From Zoroaster sp. YZ-2022 (Eukaryota > Echinodermata > Asteroidea > Forcipulatida > Zoroasteridae), in contig CM055816.1 of the NCBI GenBank assembly GCA_029582265.1, positions 23,337,825-23,401,824 on the forward strand: DNA of 64,000 nt, in the 5' to 3' direction. Of the stretch, positions 37,078-46,515 are shown one piece after another (positions within the stretch are counted from its first letter, which is position 1; each line of letters opens with the position of its first letter). The position numbers and the translations under genes are program-made. The notes beneath the pieces were generated by a model that had not been told where the DNA came from, made no database searches, and saw only the letters and a list, made by a program, of their open reading frames with translations.

Positions 37078-37680
37078 TTACTTTAAATTTATAATTTTTT
37101 CTATGAGATCTTTTTTTATTTTCTCCTCGTCGATGAGTTTTACATTTGTTTTATTGCTACGAATATTTTCTTTCATTTGAGAAAATTTATCTCGCTCTTG
37201 ACAGATTAAATGAAATTCTACTTGACTTATAACACCGTCTTGAATGGCTTTTGAAATGTGGTTTTCGATAGTGTTGAGTTTAGATGAAGCAAACATTTTA
37301 ATTTCGTTATGTTTTTTAGATTATAAAAAAAATTATATTTTGCGTATCTGAGAGCAAACGCCGTACCACCTAACGTTAAAGCTAATCCTTCTAAAACAAA
37401 TCCTACGGGTGCTGCTACAACGGTGGCGATACTTGCGATTCCGACGGCCCCTACTCCCATACAGCCCAATTCTGCCATCGTTTCTACGATACTACAAATG
37501 TTGATGATTTTATTATATTTTTTTATATACGGCTTCGCGTTCATTTCTTTCTGCTCGTAATTCTTTTTGAATGTCGTTGATTTTTGATAAACGAAAGGCG
37601 TTGACGCTCTCGCGGGCAAAGCCGTTTTCTACATCGGTTGTATATAGCGGTATAGACGGTAGAGATGGATATATTTTCTA
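37078..37680 (-). pseudogene. Polinton membrane/coiled protein, tandem copy B, frameshifted
   Basis: Minus strand, in three consecutive frames. The first part, about 37680-37500, ends EREAVYKKI then stop. The middle, 37540-37300, contains a hydrophobic Gly/Ala-rich region (GAVGIASIATVVAAPVGF), likely membrane-associated. The last, 37296-37078, reads SKLNTIENHISKAIQDG then EFHLICQERDKFSQM, a soluble helical tail. The order suggests one protein of about 190 residues. The first frame change is at a run of seven A, and exactly the same change is seen in copy A (37714-38002). Function is unknown; such proteins are frequent in Polintons as far as I recall. Confidence 0.55.
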
Positions 37681-37713
37681 TTAATAGTAAAAGATTAAAT
37701 TAAAAACATTTTT

Positions 37714-38002
37714 TTATGAAGTTGATCTACTTTTTTCAAAAACGAAAGGCACACCATATACAGTAACACCAATGCTTAATACAAGTTTCAGACCAAAATC
37801 TGCTATCGTTTTTACGACGTTATAAGTTTTGATGATTTCATCAAAATTTTCGCATGTTTTGTTGATTTTAATATATTTTTTTATATACAGCTTCACGTTC
37901 TTCTTGAATGTCGTCTTCTTTTTGTAAACGATGTACTTCGTGGCGAATTAACTCTTGGAGATTATTAGAGGACGCTGCACAGCATTTGTTTTCTGTAGTC
38001 AT
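37714..38002 (-). pseudogene. Tandem copy A of the same gene, N-terminal part
   Basis: It starts MTTENKCCAASS at 38002, with helix EEREAVYKKIY, then stops at 37868. The next frame continues from the A7 run with KTIADFGLKLVLSIGVTV, a hydrophobic segment matching the membrane part of copy B. The C-terminal helical tail is lost. The ATG follows an AATAAT leader. It is a tandem paralogue of 37078-37680. Confidence 0.55.
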
Positions 38003-38024
38003 ATTATTATTAATAGTAACAGAT

Positions 38025-38548
38025 TTAAAAAATGTATTTGTTTAAAACTAACGGCCAAGTATTAACTTTTATAATGTAACAGATTCCAGTTTCTAGAGAG
38101 CCGAAAAATGTCGCTCGAACTAAAACTTTTCTGTTGTAGTCGGTAGTTGTTATTTTGAAGCAAATACCGCATTCTATATACTTTGCTTCTGATTCATTAA
38201 AATAATCTTGCGTTCTTGCATCAATCTCAAAAAAATCTGGTATACGAAGCAGGTTTATTTCGCGTTTCATAACATTAGAATAAAAAGATTCATCATTGTA
38301 AATTATTTTAGAACAAGTTGTACAGTTTGTTATCGGTCAAAGATGGCAAACCTCGATATACCGACATTTGATGAGCCGTCCCATTGGATGCGAAATATAT
38401 CGTCTAACTTGTACAATGTTATATAGTGTTGAATTTCATCACTATCGATATAACCAGTTTTTTCAAAGATGTAAGGATTGTTAGGTGTGATGGGTAAAAC
38501 TTGTTTGCTCTTTTGATCTTTTCGGCTAGGACCGTAAATACTCGCCAT
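38025..38548 (-). pseudogene. SIYGP-family protein, copy 1, broken
   Basis: The N-terminal open part 38548-38330 starts MASIYGPSRKDQ and contains YIFEKTGYIDSDEIQ. After a stop and about 60 bp in another frame, 38270-38025 continues with EINLLRIPDFFEI and VLVRATFFGSLETG. The same segments occur in the paralogue 38577-39835 (MASIYGPCR, YIFEQHGYIDNDE, ATFFGSLNT). Gene length would be about 170 residues. The beta-rich look would fit a virion component, but that is inference. A TATAAATATGG start context is shared by both copies. Confidence 0.55.
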
Positions 38549-38576
38549 ATTTATAATATATAATCATTTTATATTA

Positions 38577-39835
38577 ATTTAACGGCAAAGTTTTAATTTT
38601 AAAATTGAAACAGATTTTAGTGTTTAAAGAGCCGAAAAAAGTAGCTTGTACAACACCTTTTTTTTATTATCTCGCGTTTGAAAGCACAATTCGAAATCTA
38701 CGTGCTGCGAATTAACATTATTGAAAATAAATATTTTTCCTCGAGCTGGAGAAGGAATATAATATATGTAAAGCTACAGTCCCACCACCCCGCTAATATG
38801 CCGCAGAGAGGCGTTAGATGCCGGCATCAAGAAATAAAATGACCCAGGTGTAGCGTCTGTTAACGTCTATTAACGTCTCTTAACGCCCTGATTTGTCATT
38901 GCAGTCCCACATACACGGCATACAAACGGTATACAGCCGGCTTACAAGCACGTTAGAGGGAGGCAGACCCACGCTAGCGGGCGGCAGAGAGACGCTAATT
39001 GGCGTTGGCACTGCGCAGAGGGAGGCAAACAGGCGCTAACAGCCCGCGCACGCGCGTTAGAGGCCGGCAGACCTACGGTAGAGGGCGGCATACCCTCGTT
39101 AGGGGGCGGCAGACCTACGGAACAGCCCCGCTAGATGCCGTCCCTTAGCGTCGGTCTGCCGTCCCATAGCGCAGTAATGCCTCCCTGATGCCATCTCTTT
39201 CGAGTTCCGCGCCATACCACGCAACAAGGCGGCAACAACACGCTGGAAGGCGGTGGACCCTCGCACGATAACGGCAGACCCTCGCTAGATGGGGGCAGCC
39301 CTGCGTTAATAGGCGTTAATAGGCGGCAAGCAAAAGTTTGCCGTTCACCCCCGCAATTATAAAACATTTTTATAATTTCGGGGACGGTTGCCGGCATGTG
39401 GCGTTACATGGCGGCGACCTACGTTGACCTGCGTTAAGAGCCGCAGCTACACGGTGGTCCTGCGCTGATACACGGTGACCAGGCCGGCAACAAATATTTG
39501 CTCTGCCGGCATCTAACGGGCTCGCTAACGGGGTGGTGGGACTGTAGCTTTAACGGCAAAATTACCCGTTGTTGAATGTGAAAAATTTCACCTTGTTTCA
39601 TAAATTTAGTAAAAACTTGGCAATATGTCGGCGGTTCATTAAACATGTAAAAGGGTAATTTAAATGTGCCGTGCCATCCTAGTATAAATTGATATTTTTC
39701 AATTAATGGTACAACGAGCAACATTTCATCGTTATCGATATAACCATGTTGTTCAAAAATGTAAATGTTGTTTTCTCTAGCGACGATAGCGTCGACGTTA
39801 TCGCTTTCACGACAAGGACCGTAAATACTCGCCAT
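38577..39835 (-). pseudogene. SIYGP-family protein, copy 2, split by a MITE
   Basis: 39835-39551 encodes MASIYGPCRESD...YIFEQHGYIDNDEML...LGWHGTF...KQGEIFHIQQRV and is then cut by the inverted-repeat element 38771-39550. Beyond it the frame resumes at 38770 with IYYIPSPARGKIFIF and ends in ATFFGSLNTKICF near 38577, with one A-run shift. Without the insertion it would match copy 1 end to end, so tandem duplication came first. Function unknown; the position among capsid-region genes makes a structural role possible. Confidence 0.6.
38771..39550. mobile_element. GC-rich MITE inserted in SIYGP copy 2 (780 bp)
   Basis: AAGCTACAGTCCCACCACCC at the left is complementary to GGGTGGTGGGACTGTAGCTT at the right, flanked by TA on both sides (or TTAA with a mutated left copy, GTAA). 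The interior is far richer in G+C than the surroundings. It consists of degenerate units of roughly 25 bp around CGTTAGAGGGCGGCAGACC. No ORF with a known domain. Confidence 0.88.
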
Positions 39836-39856
39836 ATTTATATATAGTTATAATAA

Positions 39857-40515
39857 TCATTTAATTTCAAAGTTTAAAAAAATAGACATACCGTGATTAT
39901 TTATGTCTCTATCTAATGAATGTTTAATTTGAAAATTCAATTGATTAAAAGTACAAATTTTAAGATTTTTACGTAACGGATTAGTATATTCCATATACAT
40001 ACTTTCTCCCAACGATTTATCTTGTAGAGGAAAAACGTTTAATTAAAATAGTACAAGGTTTTCCATCGCAAAAATTTGGTCGCAATGAAAGTATATCATT
40101 TTAAAAGGTAGTAAATCGAGTTTTTTTCCAGGGTGCTTTCCCTCGGCTAGAAATTCATTTTCAAATCCGAGTAAATTAGCTAACCCCGGTGAAAATTTAT
40201 AATAGATTTACCTATTTTTTATCGACGACAAACGTCACCCAAGGTGCATTTTTTAAGACAATGTCGATAATTTCATTGATGTTATAAAGTCCGGGTTCGA
40301 TTTCGACTTCATTTTCATCCGTTCTTTATTCATTTCTTTCATTTATCCATGTTCTCGATACAAATATTTTTTCTTTTTTACGCACGTTATAGTAACCGAT
40401 CCAAATGTTAGCACTCGATAAAGAAATACTGAGCCGTCCGTCTCGATTATCGATGGTATTATTTAATGTGATTGCATTAAAAAAAATAAAAATTCGATCG
40501 TATGATGCATTATTA
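39857..40515 (-). pseudogene. Polinton virion-type protein, multiply frameshifted
   Basis: Minus-strand coding traces in order: NNTIDNRDGRLSISL, IEPGLYNINEIIDIV, FSPGLANLLGFENEF, LDLLPFKMIYFHCDQI, LQDKSLGESMYMEY and SIFLNFEIK before a stop at 39857. They need at least three frame changes. An IEPGxY(N/T)I segment followed by a LLGF segment and a Y-CD segment is, as I recall, typical of a protein encoded in many Polintons and thought to be a minor virion component. This is inference from pattern only. It diverges from the plus-strand gene at 40558, with about 40 bp between them. Confidence 0.5.
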
Positions 40516-40557
40516 TTATTTAAAATTTATAATTATATTATATGAAATTATAATAAA

Positions 40558-41984
40558 ATGTCGATTCCGCAAGCATTTCAGAGTAATTTATCAAAACGGT
40601 ATCCGCAATCTGGAAATTTTGTAGCAAAGCCAAATTGTACTTTTCGAGATTTGACGACTATAGATATTTACGTTAACGAAAATGAATTTTTCAATGTACA
40701 ACTCGTTAATGTTTAAAAAAAATACAAGTTACCTCGCGTCGATAACAGCGTAATATTAAACGAATGGAAATACGATCCTATAAAGTTTTATCAGAATCAA
40801 ATACATTTTGTAACGTGGTGTAGCACGACGGGTTGCGGGGTGAGTTATAAACATTTATTTCATTCAAATATGATGATTCGTAGTTTTTTTTCAAATTTCA
40901 CGTTTATTATCAAATTAGACGAATGCTCAAAGAAATGAGTTGTCCCGAACCTTTGAACACAATTTGGAACGCGTTCGAAAATAATATAGACATTGGTGCG
41001 TATAATAAAATATGTAATGAATTTCATGTTTCACCAGTGTCGAATTGGAAACAACGAGCGGATTTAAACTCGTGGGGGTTAGGTACGGCTTATTATTTTG
41101 ATAATGATGTATGGACCCCCGTACCGGGTAAAAACTTTAACGATACTCGTATTAGACACGGCGTATATGAAAAAGATCTACCGTTGATGAATTTTTACGA
41201 CCCGGCGCAAGCTGAAAAAACCACCCCCCATAAAACCGTTGAACAAAATCGATTTTATTTTCAAGTCGGTTATATCGAACAATCTCCTCAAACTGAATCG
41301 GCTTGGGCTAAATTTATACTCGAGTCTAAATTAGCGCAGGGTTTTACGGATATCGGTATAGAACGAATCAACGATTCTATAAGAACGTACGTTTACGCGA
41401 TATTAGGAGCTCAAGCTCAAGCAAAAACTGGAATTCTTGTTCCCGGCACTGGTTTAGACGCGAAAAGAGAATTTTTAAATTTAGTCGATGCTTCGATCGA
41501 TTCTCCGGTCGATTTACAATCTTCTATTCAACGATATCAAGATAATTTACAATACGCTCGTTCTCAATTAAATTTTGTTATCGGTGAAAATTTATACTTG
41601 ATGCCGAGCGATGTGAATTTGCGAATAGGTACGTACGCGGGATACAACAATAATATTTTGATTGCGACGGATGAATTATCTCTCGGTTCAAATCAAGACA
41701 CAAATTCAACACCCGTTCCTCCACCAACCATCGGTTTAGATAATTTACCCGCTTTGCAACCACCAACAACTACTAGTTTAGATGATGATGATGATGATGA
41801 GGTAGAATTTAATGATTTACCCGAATCAGCTATGCAAGCGGCTCCGGTTGGCGCAAGCGCTACCGCATCAATAAATGTATCACCAACATCTGAGATAGCG
41901 CATGCAGATGAAAAAGTAGCTCTAATTTTTGGTTTTGCGATTTTAGGTGGACTTGGCTTAATGATTTACGAATTGCTCTACTAG
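40558..41984 (+). pseudogene. Large conserved-type Polinton protein with C-terminal membrane anchor, 5' part broken
   Basis: ATG at 40558 begins MSIPQAFQSNLSKRYPQ and stops at 40714. The same frame continues to about 40900 (with VTWCSTTGCGVS), then shifts into the open frame 40923-41984 (353 residues). That part contains LNDSIRTYVYAILGAQAQAKTG, here cut to motif size as NDSIRTYVYAILGAQAQ, and SSIQRYQDNLQYARS. After a Pro-rich linker and a run of six Asp come a hydrophobic C-terminus IFGFAILGGLGLMIY. The anchor and the neighbours suggest a virion or membrane protein. Its stop codon overlaps that of the convergent gene (CTAG at 41981-41984). Confidence 0.6.
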
Positions 41985-42461
41985 AGTTGTTGTACATAAG
42001 TTAAAATTAAAAACCCAACTCCGGTCAAAGCTAGCCACAAATGTTCTGCCGTCCATGATACTACTTTTGAAATTGTAGTAAATAACCAACTTACTATTGA
42101 ACCAATAATACCTGGTAAAGCGGCTAAAGCTTTTTCTCCGAGTTTCTTTAGTACATTTGCTAGATTTTTAAAAGTTTTTTTGCATCCACTCTTTTACGCC
42201 TCCGCTACTAGGTGTAGGCGGTGCGGGTGGAGAGGGTGGTATAATGGGTTTTACAGCATTTACGATTGATTCTACTATAAAAGCAATGGTCATACTAAAG
42301 GCCGTTAATAAACTGACAATCGTTATGCCTTGTTCTCTAAATAAAGTTTTAATTTTATCGCCTAATGTAACATCTCTTGTTAACATTTTTTCAAACGTTT
42401 CTTTAATTCTATTGATTTGACTACGAAGAATGTAATCATTTGCATCAATTTGCTCTGACAT
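41981..42461 (-). pseudogene. Two-membrane-segment Polinton protein, one frameshift
   Basis: It starts MSEQIDANDYILRSQ at 42461. An amphipathic helix is followed by a membrane segment (IVSLLTAFSMTIAFIV) and a Pro-rich linker PPSPPAPPTPSS. The first frame ends at 42168; the next frame, from about 42180, continues KKLGEKALAALPGIIG and a second membrane stretch (HLWLALTGVGFLILTY) to a stop at 41981. The intact protein would be about 155 residues. Membrane-active virion proteins are common in adenovirus-like elements; the role here is inferred. Confidence 0.55.
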
Positions 42462-42522
42462 AAATTGTTTTTAATCTTTTAATTTTTGCAATTGTTAACG
42501 ATTCGTTTCTATCGTTTCATCA

Positions 42523-43315
42523 TCAAGTCCTCTCTTCGGTGTCAGAAATTAATTCTTGAATATCGGATATTTTTTGGTTGAGTATTTTTAGTTTAGTTAA
42601 AAGATCTAATAGTTCACTTCGATTTGTTGTCATGATTTTATTGAGACCCATCACTTCTCGCCACGGAATAATTGGTTCCGTTTGAATTTCTTGGTCTCTC
42701 GAAAGAATCGTAATCGCCATTTCGATGGCTTCTTGTACTTTTATTGATTTTTCAATGCGTTGTTTCGGTATAGATGGTAACTTTCGCCCCGGTTGAGCGG
42801 CTACGCTTGACGGCTGCGTCGGTGTTGTTTTATCATTTAATAATGGTTTTTCTGCCTCTTTTACGACATTTAATATAGACTTTTCACTTTCATATCACCA
42901 TTAAATAAATCATCTTTTATGCTTTTTATCCACTTAACTTTAAAAAACTACCCTTCTTTTTCCAGTTGGATAGTCATATTCTTTTATTACCTTTAAAAAA
43001 ATAGAGTGTACCCCCTTTGTCTCCTTCTACTACATACTCGAAATTATCATAGTATTTTACAGTTGGTTCATACCCTAAACTTTTATAAAAATCATCTATT
43101 ATACTTTTACGTAATTGACTTAGCTGACTTAGCTGGGGTGTTTCAACAATACCCAATTCATTGCCTGCGATTTCATCGTCAATATATTGATCAATATTTG
43201 TTTCTTGTTGTACATATTCTTGCGATGGCTGAAATTCTACCTCATCATCATCTTCTTCTTCAAAATAATTATAAACAGGATCCATCTCGATTAAATCATG
43301 CCCTCCTTCCGCCAT
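42523..43315 (-). pseudogene. Acidic, coiled Polinton protein, several frameshifts
   Basis: The first open part 43315-42974 starts MAEGGHDLIEMDPVYNYF with EEEDDDEVEF and IDQYIDDEIAGNELG, ending TLYFFKGNKR. Later pieces in other frames (about 42970-42880) lead to the final part 42894-42523, with QPSSVAAQPGRKLPSIP and a helical tail (LLDLLTKLKILNQKISDIQ). The start context is AATTATAAAATGG. A gene of about 260 residues is likely, but it needs at least two frame corrections. No enzymatic motif is seen; it may be a scaffold or virion-associated protein. Confidence 0.5.
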
Positions 43316-43436
43316 TTTATAATTACTTTACATCTTTTTTAAAATAATGTATAACTCGCGTAGCCTACAACGCTCATACCGACTAATATAAATATAATTT
43401 CTCGAGTTTTTTGATCGTCGCTAGCAACGTAAAAAC

Positions 43437-43768
43437 TTATAGTTTAGGTTCGTCGTCGTATAAATCTTTCGGTAAATCAAATTGTTTGCCGGTGATTAAA
43501 TAATATTCATTCATCGCTTCGTCTATATCGTTAAAAGGTTTTACAGCCTTTGATTCTTTTTGTAATCGTTCGTTTAAAAAATTTAGATATTTTGATTGCT
43601 TTTTATTAAATTCATCTCTCGCTTTTGTAAGTTGTTCTAACGCTAAATCGTGTCTCTTTTTTCCGTTTCAGCATCGTTAGAACTTGTACTAGAAAATAAC
43701 CAATTTGATCCGGTAAAAGCTAATGCGTTTACTACCGCGCCTCCGATCATCATCGCTATAGACACCAT
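43437..43768 (-). pseudogene. Small Polinton membrane protein, one frameshift
   Basis: It starts MVSIAMMIGGAVVNALAF at 43768, a hydrophobic N-terminal segment. A frame change near 43655 follows, then a charged tail with KARDEFNKKQSKYLNF and KPFNDIDEAMNEYY to a TAA at 43437. The intact protein would be about 110 residues. Just downstream, 43430-43345 encodes another hydrophobic stretch (TREIIFILV-MSVVGYASY) without an ATG, perhaps the end of the same gene or a separate mini-protein. It is divergent from the capsid-like gene, with starts 69 bp apart. Confidence 0.5.
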
Positions 43769-43823
43769 GTTTTATAATTTAGTTTAATTTTATTTTAAAA
43801 AAATTAAAAATTAATTTTCAAAG

Positions 43824-43839
43824 TATACTATAAAATATG
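43824..43839 (+). promoter_or_regulatory. TATACTATAAAATATG start-proximal motif
   Basis: TATACTATAAAAT directly abuts the ATG of the capsid-like gene. The same 16 bases occur at 46735-46750 before another gene, and shorter forms before several others. Confidence 0.4.
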
Positions 43840-44736
43840 AATCAAGCGATCGGGCACAAATTAAATCCGTACAGAAGAGTGAAAGAATTTAATGGTTTAC
43901 AAGTAATACGACATAATGTTGTCATTACAAACAATCCGAGCACCATCACCGAAAATCAAATTCCAAATTTAGGAATTCCAAATTTAGGAATACACGACGT
44001 CATCGTTCCGGGTACGGTTAGATTAGCTTTTAACATTGATCTCGAGTCCGATGATGATACTAATAGAACTCTAGTACGCAATATAGGCAGAGCTATCGTA
44101 AAAAATATTTCCATCAAGATTGAAGGAAATGAAGTGTTGAGTTTAGACGATGCTGATGTGTTTCATTGTTTTAAAGATGGTTGGTTAACAAAAGACCAAC
44201 TCGCTAATCTAGCGTATCAAGGAATCGAATCTCCTAATATAACTAAATTAAGAGTAGGTGCCGGCGATGGCAACGAACAAAACAATGACGGAAAAGATAA
44301 AGCCATCGCGGATACGTTTAAAAATAGATATTGCATTCCTCTAGACTTTGAACTTTTGACCGATCATCAACCTTATTATCAAGCCGGGTTAGCGGATCGA
44401 TTGAGTTACGAACTCGTTTTTAATAAATTTTCTAACGTGATTAAAAGCACGGATAATAATGCGAAATATATCATAAGCGGAATTTCATTAGAATATCAAG
44501 TCGTCAACAATCAGTCGCTCGCCGAAACGATTAAAAATCAATATAAGAGCAAGTTGTCTACTGTCAAGACGACAGTAAAGTTAGCGGAAGCGGTAGACGA
44601 GTACAACATTTTTCCGAAGGAATTACGATTCAACTGGAAAAAGAAGCCGAAAGCGGTGGTGGTGTATTATATCTCTACACCTTTATCATCATGGACGCTC
44701 AACTCATTATTAAAGAGGGACGATTTCATAGCGTGA
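43837..44736 (+). CDS. Major capsid-like protein of the Polinton (probable, short)
   Basis: A 299-residue intact frame starting MNQAIGHKLNPYRRVKEF. The sequence is beta-rich: VIVPGTVRLAFNIDLES, NIGRAIVKNISIKIEGNEVL, CIPLDFELLTDHQPYYQ and LADRLSYELVF. These look like jelly-roll strands and resemble what I know of Polinton/adintovirus capsid proteins; the position next to the packaging ATPase is the usual one. Double jelly-roll capsids are usually longer than 400 residues, so this copy may lack a C-terminal part. The frame ends LKRDDFIA, while an overlapping frame from 44691 continues to 44743. Alternative: another virion protein. A possible duplication, IPNLGIPNLGI, is seen at residues 47-57. 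Confidence 0.6.
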   Translation: MNQAIGHKLNPYRRVKEFNGLQVIRHNVVITNNPSTITENQIPNLGIPNLGIHDVIVPGTVRLAFNIDLESDDDTNRTLVRNIGRAIVKNISIKIEGNEVLSLDDADVFHCFKDGWLTKDQLANLAYQGIESPNITKLRVGAGDGNEQNNDGKDKAIADTFKNRYCIPLDFELLTDHQPYYQAGLADRLSYELVFNKFSNVIKSTDNNAKYIISGISLEYQVVNNQSLAETIKNQYKSKLSTVKTTVKLAEAVDEYNIFPKELRFNWKKKPKAVVVYYISTPLSSWTLNSLLKRDDFIA

Positions 44737-44767
44737 AATATTAACATGTTGACTATTATTAGTAGTA

Positions 44768-45391
44768 ATGTTGCTGCCTAAATATCCACACGCGGCGTTA
44801 ATTTGCGGACAAACTGGATGCGGAAAAACAGAATTTGTTTTAAATTTGTTACAACGAGATTATTATAAATATTTCGAATATATCGTACTATTATGTCCTT
44901 CAGTTGCGGTAAATCAAGCCTATCAAAATAGAAAATGGATTTGGAACGCCGAGCGAGTGTTTGTCGTTGATTTAAACGATTTATCGCTCAACAAAGCGAT
45001 AAAAATTTATAGCGAGGTATTTAAAGGTGACGAAACGTTGTTTATCATCGACGACTGTAGCGCGAATAAAGAAATAAAGTATAGAAAATATGACGAGGAT
45101 AATAAATGTTTGATTACTCAATTGGCTTTTAGCGGCAGACACGTCAACCACAGCTGCTGGATTCTTTCGCAAAAATTCAACAGCATGATTAAATATTTTA
45201 GATATCAAGTCAAGTGGGTGTGTTTATTTTATTGTAAAGATAGAGACTCGTTAGAAAATTTTCTTCGAGAAAATGACGTCATACCTACTCAAGAGTTGAG
45301 AACAGAAATGCGCGAATTACTCAAACGAGTAAAACATAGCAAGTTGATTTTAAAAACGGATCAACCTACCGATTATGCGATACTTGACTAA
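44768..45391 (+). CDS. Genome-packaging ATPase (FtsK/HerA type) of the Polinton
   Basis: A 207-residue intact frame. Walker A is CGQTGCGKTEF (residues 14-24), Walker B is ETLFIIDDCS (near residue 90), and a following SGRHVNHSCWILSQKF resembles the sensor region with conserved Gln. Proteins of this kind drive DNA into capsids in Polintons, adintoviruses and relatives. It follows the capsid-like gene by 31 bp on the same strand, as expected. The start is the first ATG; it gives a Walker A close to the N-terminus, as usual for this family. A GTTGA-type tandem array begins at its stop codon. Among all Polinton genes this is the best preserved. Confidence 0.88.
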   Translation: MLLPKYPHAALICGQTGCGKTEFVLNLLQRDYYKYFEYIVLLCPSVAVNQAYQNRKWIWNAERVFVVDLNDLSLNKAIKIYSEVFKGDETLFIIDDCSANKEIKYRKYDEDNKCLITQLAFSGRHVNHSCWILSQKFNSMIKYFRYQVKWVCLFYCKDRDSLENFLRENDVIPTQELRTEMRELLKRVKHSKLILKTDQPTDYAILD

Positions 45392-45393
45392 AT

Positions 45394-45564
45394 CGTTGAC
45401 AAGGTCGTTGAAAATCGTTGACAAAACGTTGAAAATCGTTGACAAGGTCGTTGACAAAACGTTGAAAATCGTTGAAAATCGTTGACAAGGTCGTTGAAAA
45501 TCGTTGAAAATCGTTGACAAGGTCGTTGAAAATCGTTGACAAAGTCGTTGACAAGGCCGTTGAG
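45394..45564. repeat. Degenerate 10-12 bp tandem array CGTTGA(C/A)AA
   Basis: About 16 units of CGTTGACAAGGT, CGTTGAAAAT or CGTTGACAAAA start three bases after the ATPase stop. Units mix without a fixed higher-order period. Apparent minus-strand ORFs through it are artefacts. Confidence 0.9.
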
Positions 45565-45592
45565 TAAAATATAATACATTTTATAGATAAAT

Positions 45593-45745
45593 ATGCTCGT
45601 TGAATGTTTAGTTGCATTTAGTATAATTACAAACTGTTGCACGCTAGCAACAGTAACATTTTTGATTTATCATTACTCGAGCGTTAACAAAAAAATTATA
45701 AAACCGCTATCATCAATAAAACAAAAAATTCTCAAGTATTATTAA
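45593..45745 (+). CDS. 50-residue single-span membrane protein
   Basis: It starts MLVECLVAFSIITNCC; a hydrophobic span (ATVTFLIYHY) is followed by a basic tail (SVNKKIIKPLSSIKQKI). The ATG is preceded by TATAGATAAAT. It lies between the ATPase and the 45748 gene, all on the plus strand. No known domain; small anchored proteins are frequent in virus-like elements. Confidence 0.5.
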   Translation: MLVECLVAFSIITNCCTLATVTFLIYHYSSVNKKIIKPLSSIKQKILKYY

Positions 45746-45747
45746 TA

Positions 45748-46101
45748 ATGGAACGAGTAGAACAAATTTTAAATGAAGAGTCATCGATACAAGTCGATGA
45801 ATCAATACCATCTAATCATCGCACTGATCGGCTCGTTGAAGTCGTCGCTGGAGGAAACTCGAAAAAATATTTCGGTAAAGCGTATTCTATCAATGAAATT
45901 GAAGCTTTAAATTTAGTCGATCGAGATGTATTATTCACGCGATACGAAGCGCGATTAGGTTGTGAAATGATATCTTCATTAGGTTCATCAATTATAACAC
46001 TATACGCTAAAGCATTAGGATCGAGTTTAAAATTTGTTGATGTGATGGGATATGAGTTTACGGTCGATGACGAAGGTGAATTAATTACAGATTTAGTATA
46101 A
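45748..46101 (+). CDS. 117-residue Polinton protein of unknown function
   Basis: Intact frame MERVEQILNEESS...LVEVVAGGNSKKYFGKAYSINEIEALNLVDRD in overview: an acidic N-terminus, a central basic GGNSKKYFGK segment, INEIEALN, a hydrophobic CEMISSLGSSIITLYAKAL helix, and an acidic end (DDEGELITDLV). Two bases separate its ATG from the previous stop, so a shared transcript is likely. No catalytic motif; I do not recognise the family. Confidence 0.65.
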   Translation: MERVEQILNEESSIQVDESIPSNHRTDRLVEVVAGGNSKKYFGKAYSINEIEALNLVDRDVLFTRYEARLGCEMISSLGSSIITLYAKALGSSLKFVDVMGYEFTVDDEGELITDLV

Positions 46102-46114
46102 AAAAAAAAAAAAT

Positions 46115-46342
46115 TTGAGCGCTCTTTCACCACTATTAGGCCTATGCCAAGTAAACTATAAATATGGAATATACCTAGCACCCATCGCAGCGGCGCTAAT
46201 TTCAGCGAAACATTTAAAAAGAAAAAATTATTGCGTAGATTATAAAACGGACGATGGAGCGAGAGAATCAAGCAGAGATGAATCAAGCGCAGCATGCAAA
46301 AGCTCCGATGGAGCTGACTGCAGCAGTCACCAGCGACGGTAA
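46115..46342 (+). CDS. Possible small membrane protein without ATG
   Basis: An open frame of 75 codons begins after a run of 13 A. It has a hydrophobic stretch (YGIYLAPIAAALISA) and a hydrophilic tail. No ATG is present in frame, so either a frameshift in the A-run removed the start or the frame is not used. The 3' part overlaps the next gene in another frame. Confidence 0.3.
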   Translation: MSALSPLLGLCQVNYKYGIYLAPIAAALISAKHLKRKNYCVDYKTDDGARESSRDESSAACKSSDGADCSSHQRR

Positions 46343-46510
46343 CGAAAACTAGAACTAAAAAAAATTTAAAATCCCAAAAATCAAGCGGCTGGTAAAAAAC
46401 TCGCGGAATGGAATAGAAAGAATAAACAAAATTTAAAAAAGAAAGCCGTTAACGATGAAAATACGACTAAAGAAATGTTACGAGTTCAAAAGAAGAAAAA
46501 AGCGATGTAA
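46254..46510 (+). pseudogene. Basic, lysine-rich protein, frameshifted
   Basis: ATG at 46254 starts MERENQAEMNQAQHAKAP and ends at 46352. In another frame, from about 46380 to 46510, KNQAAGKKLAEWNRKNKQ and LRVQKKKKAM continue. The high Lys content of the second part would suit a DNA-condensing core protein, as many adenovirus-like elements encode; this is inference. One or two small indels separate the pieces. Confidence 0.45.
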
Positions 46511-46515
46511 TAAAC

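Noticed and set aside
45366..45642. Minus-strand ORFs with repeated NDFQRF
   Set aside because: Shadow of the CGTTGA array after the ATPase gene.
45816..46295. 159-residue minus-strand ORF
   Set aside because: Antisense to the 45748-46101 gene and its successor; no domain and composition of a shadow frame.
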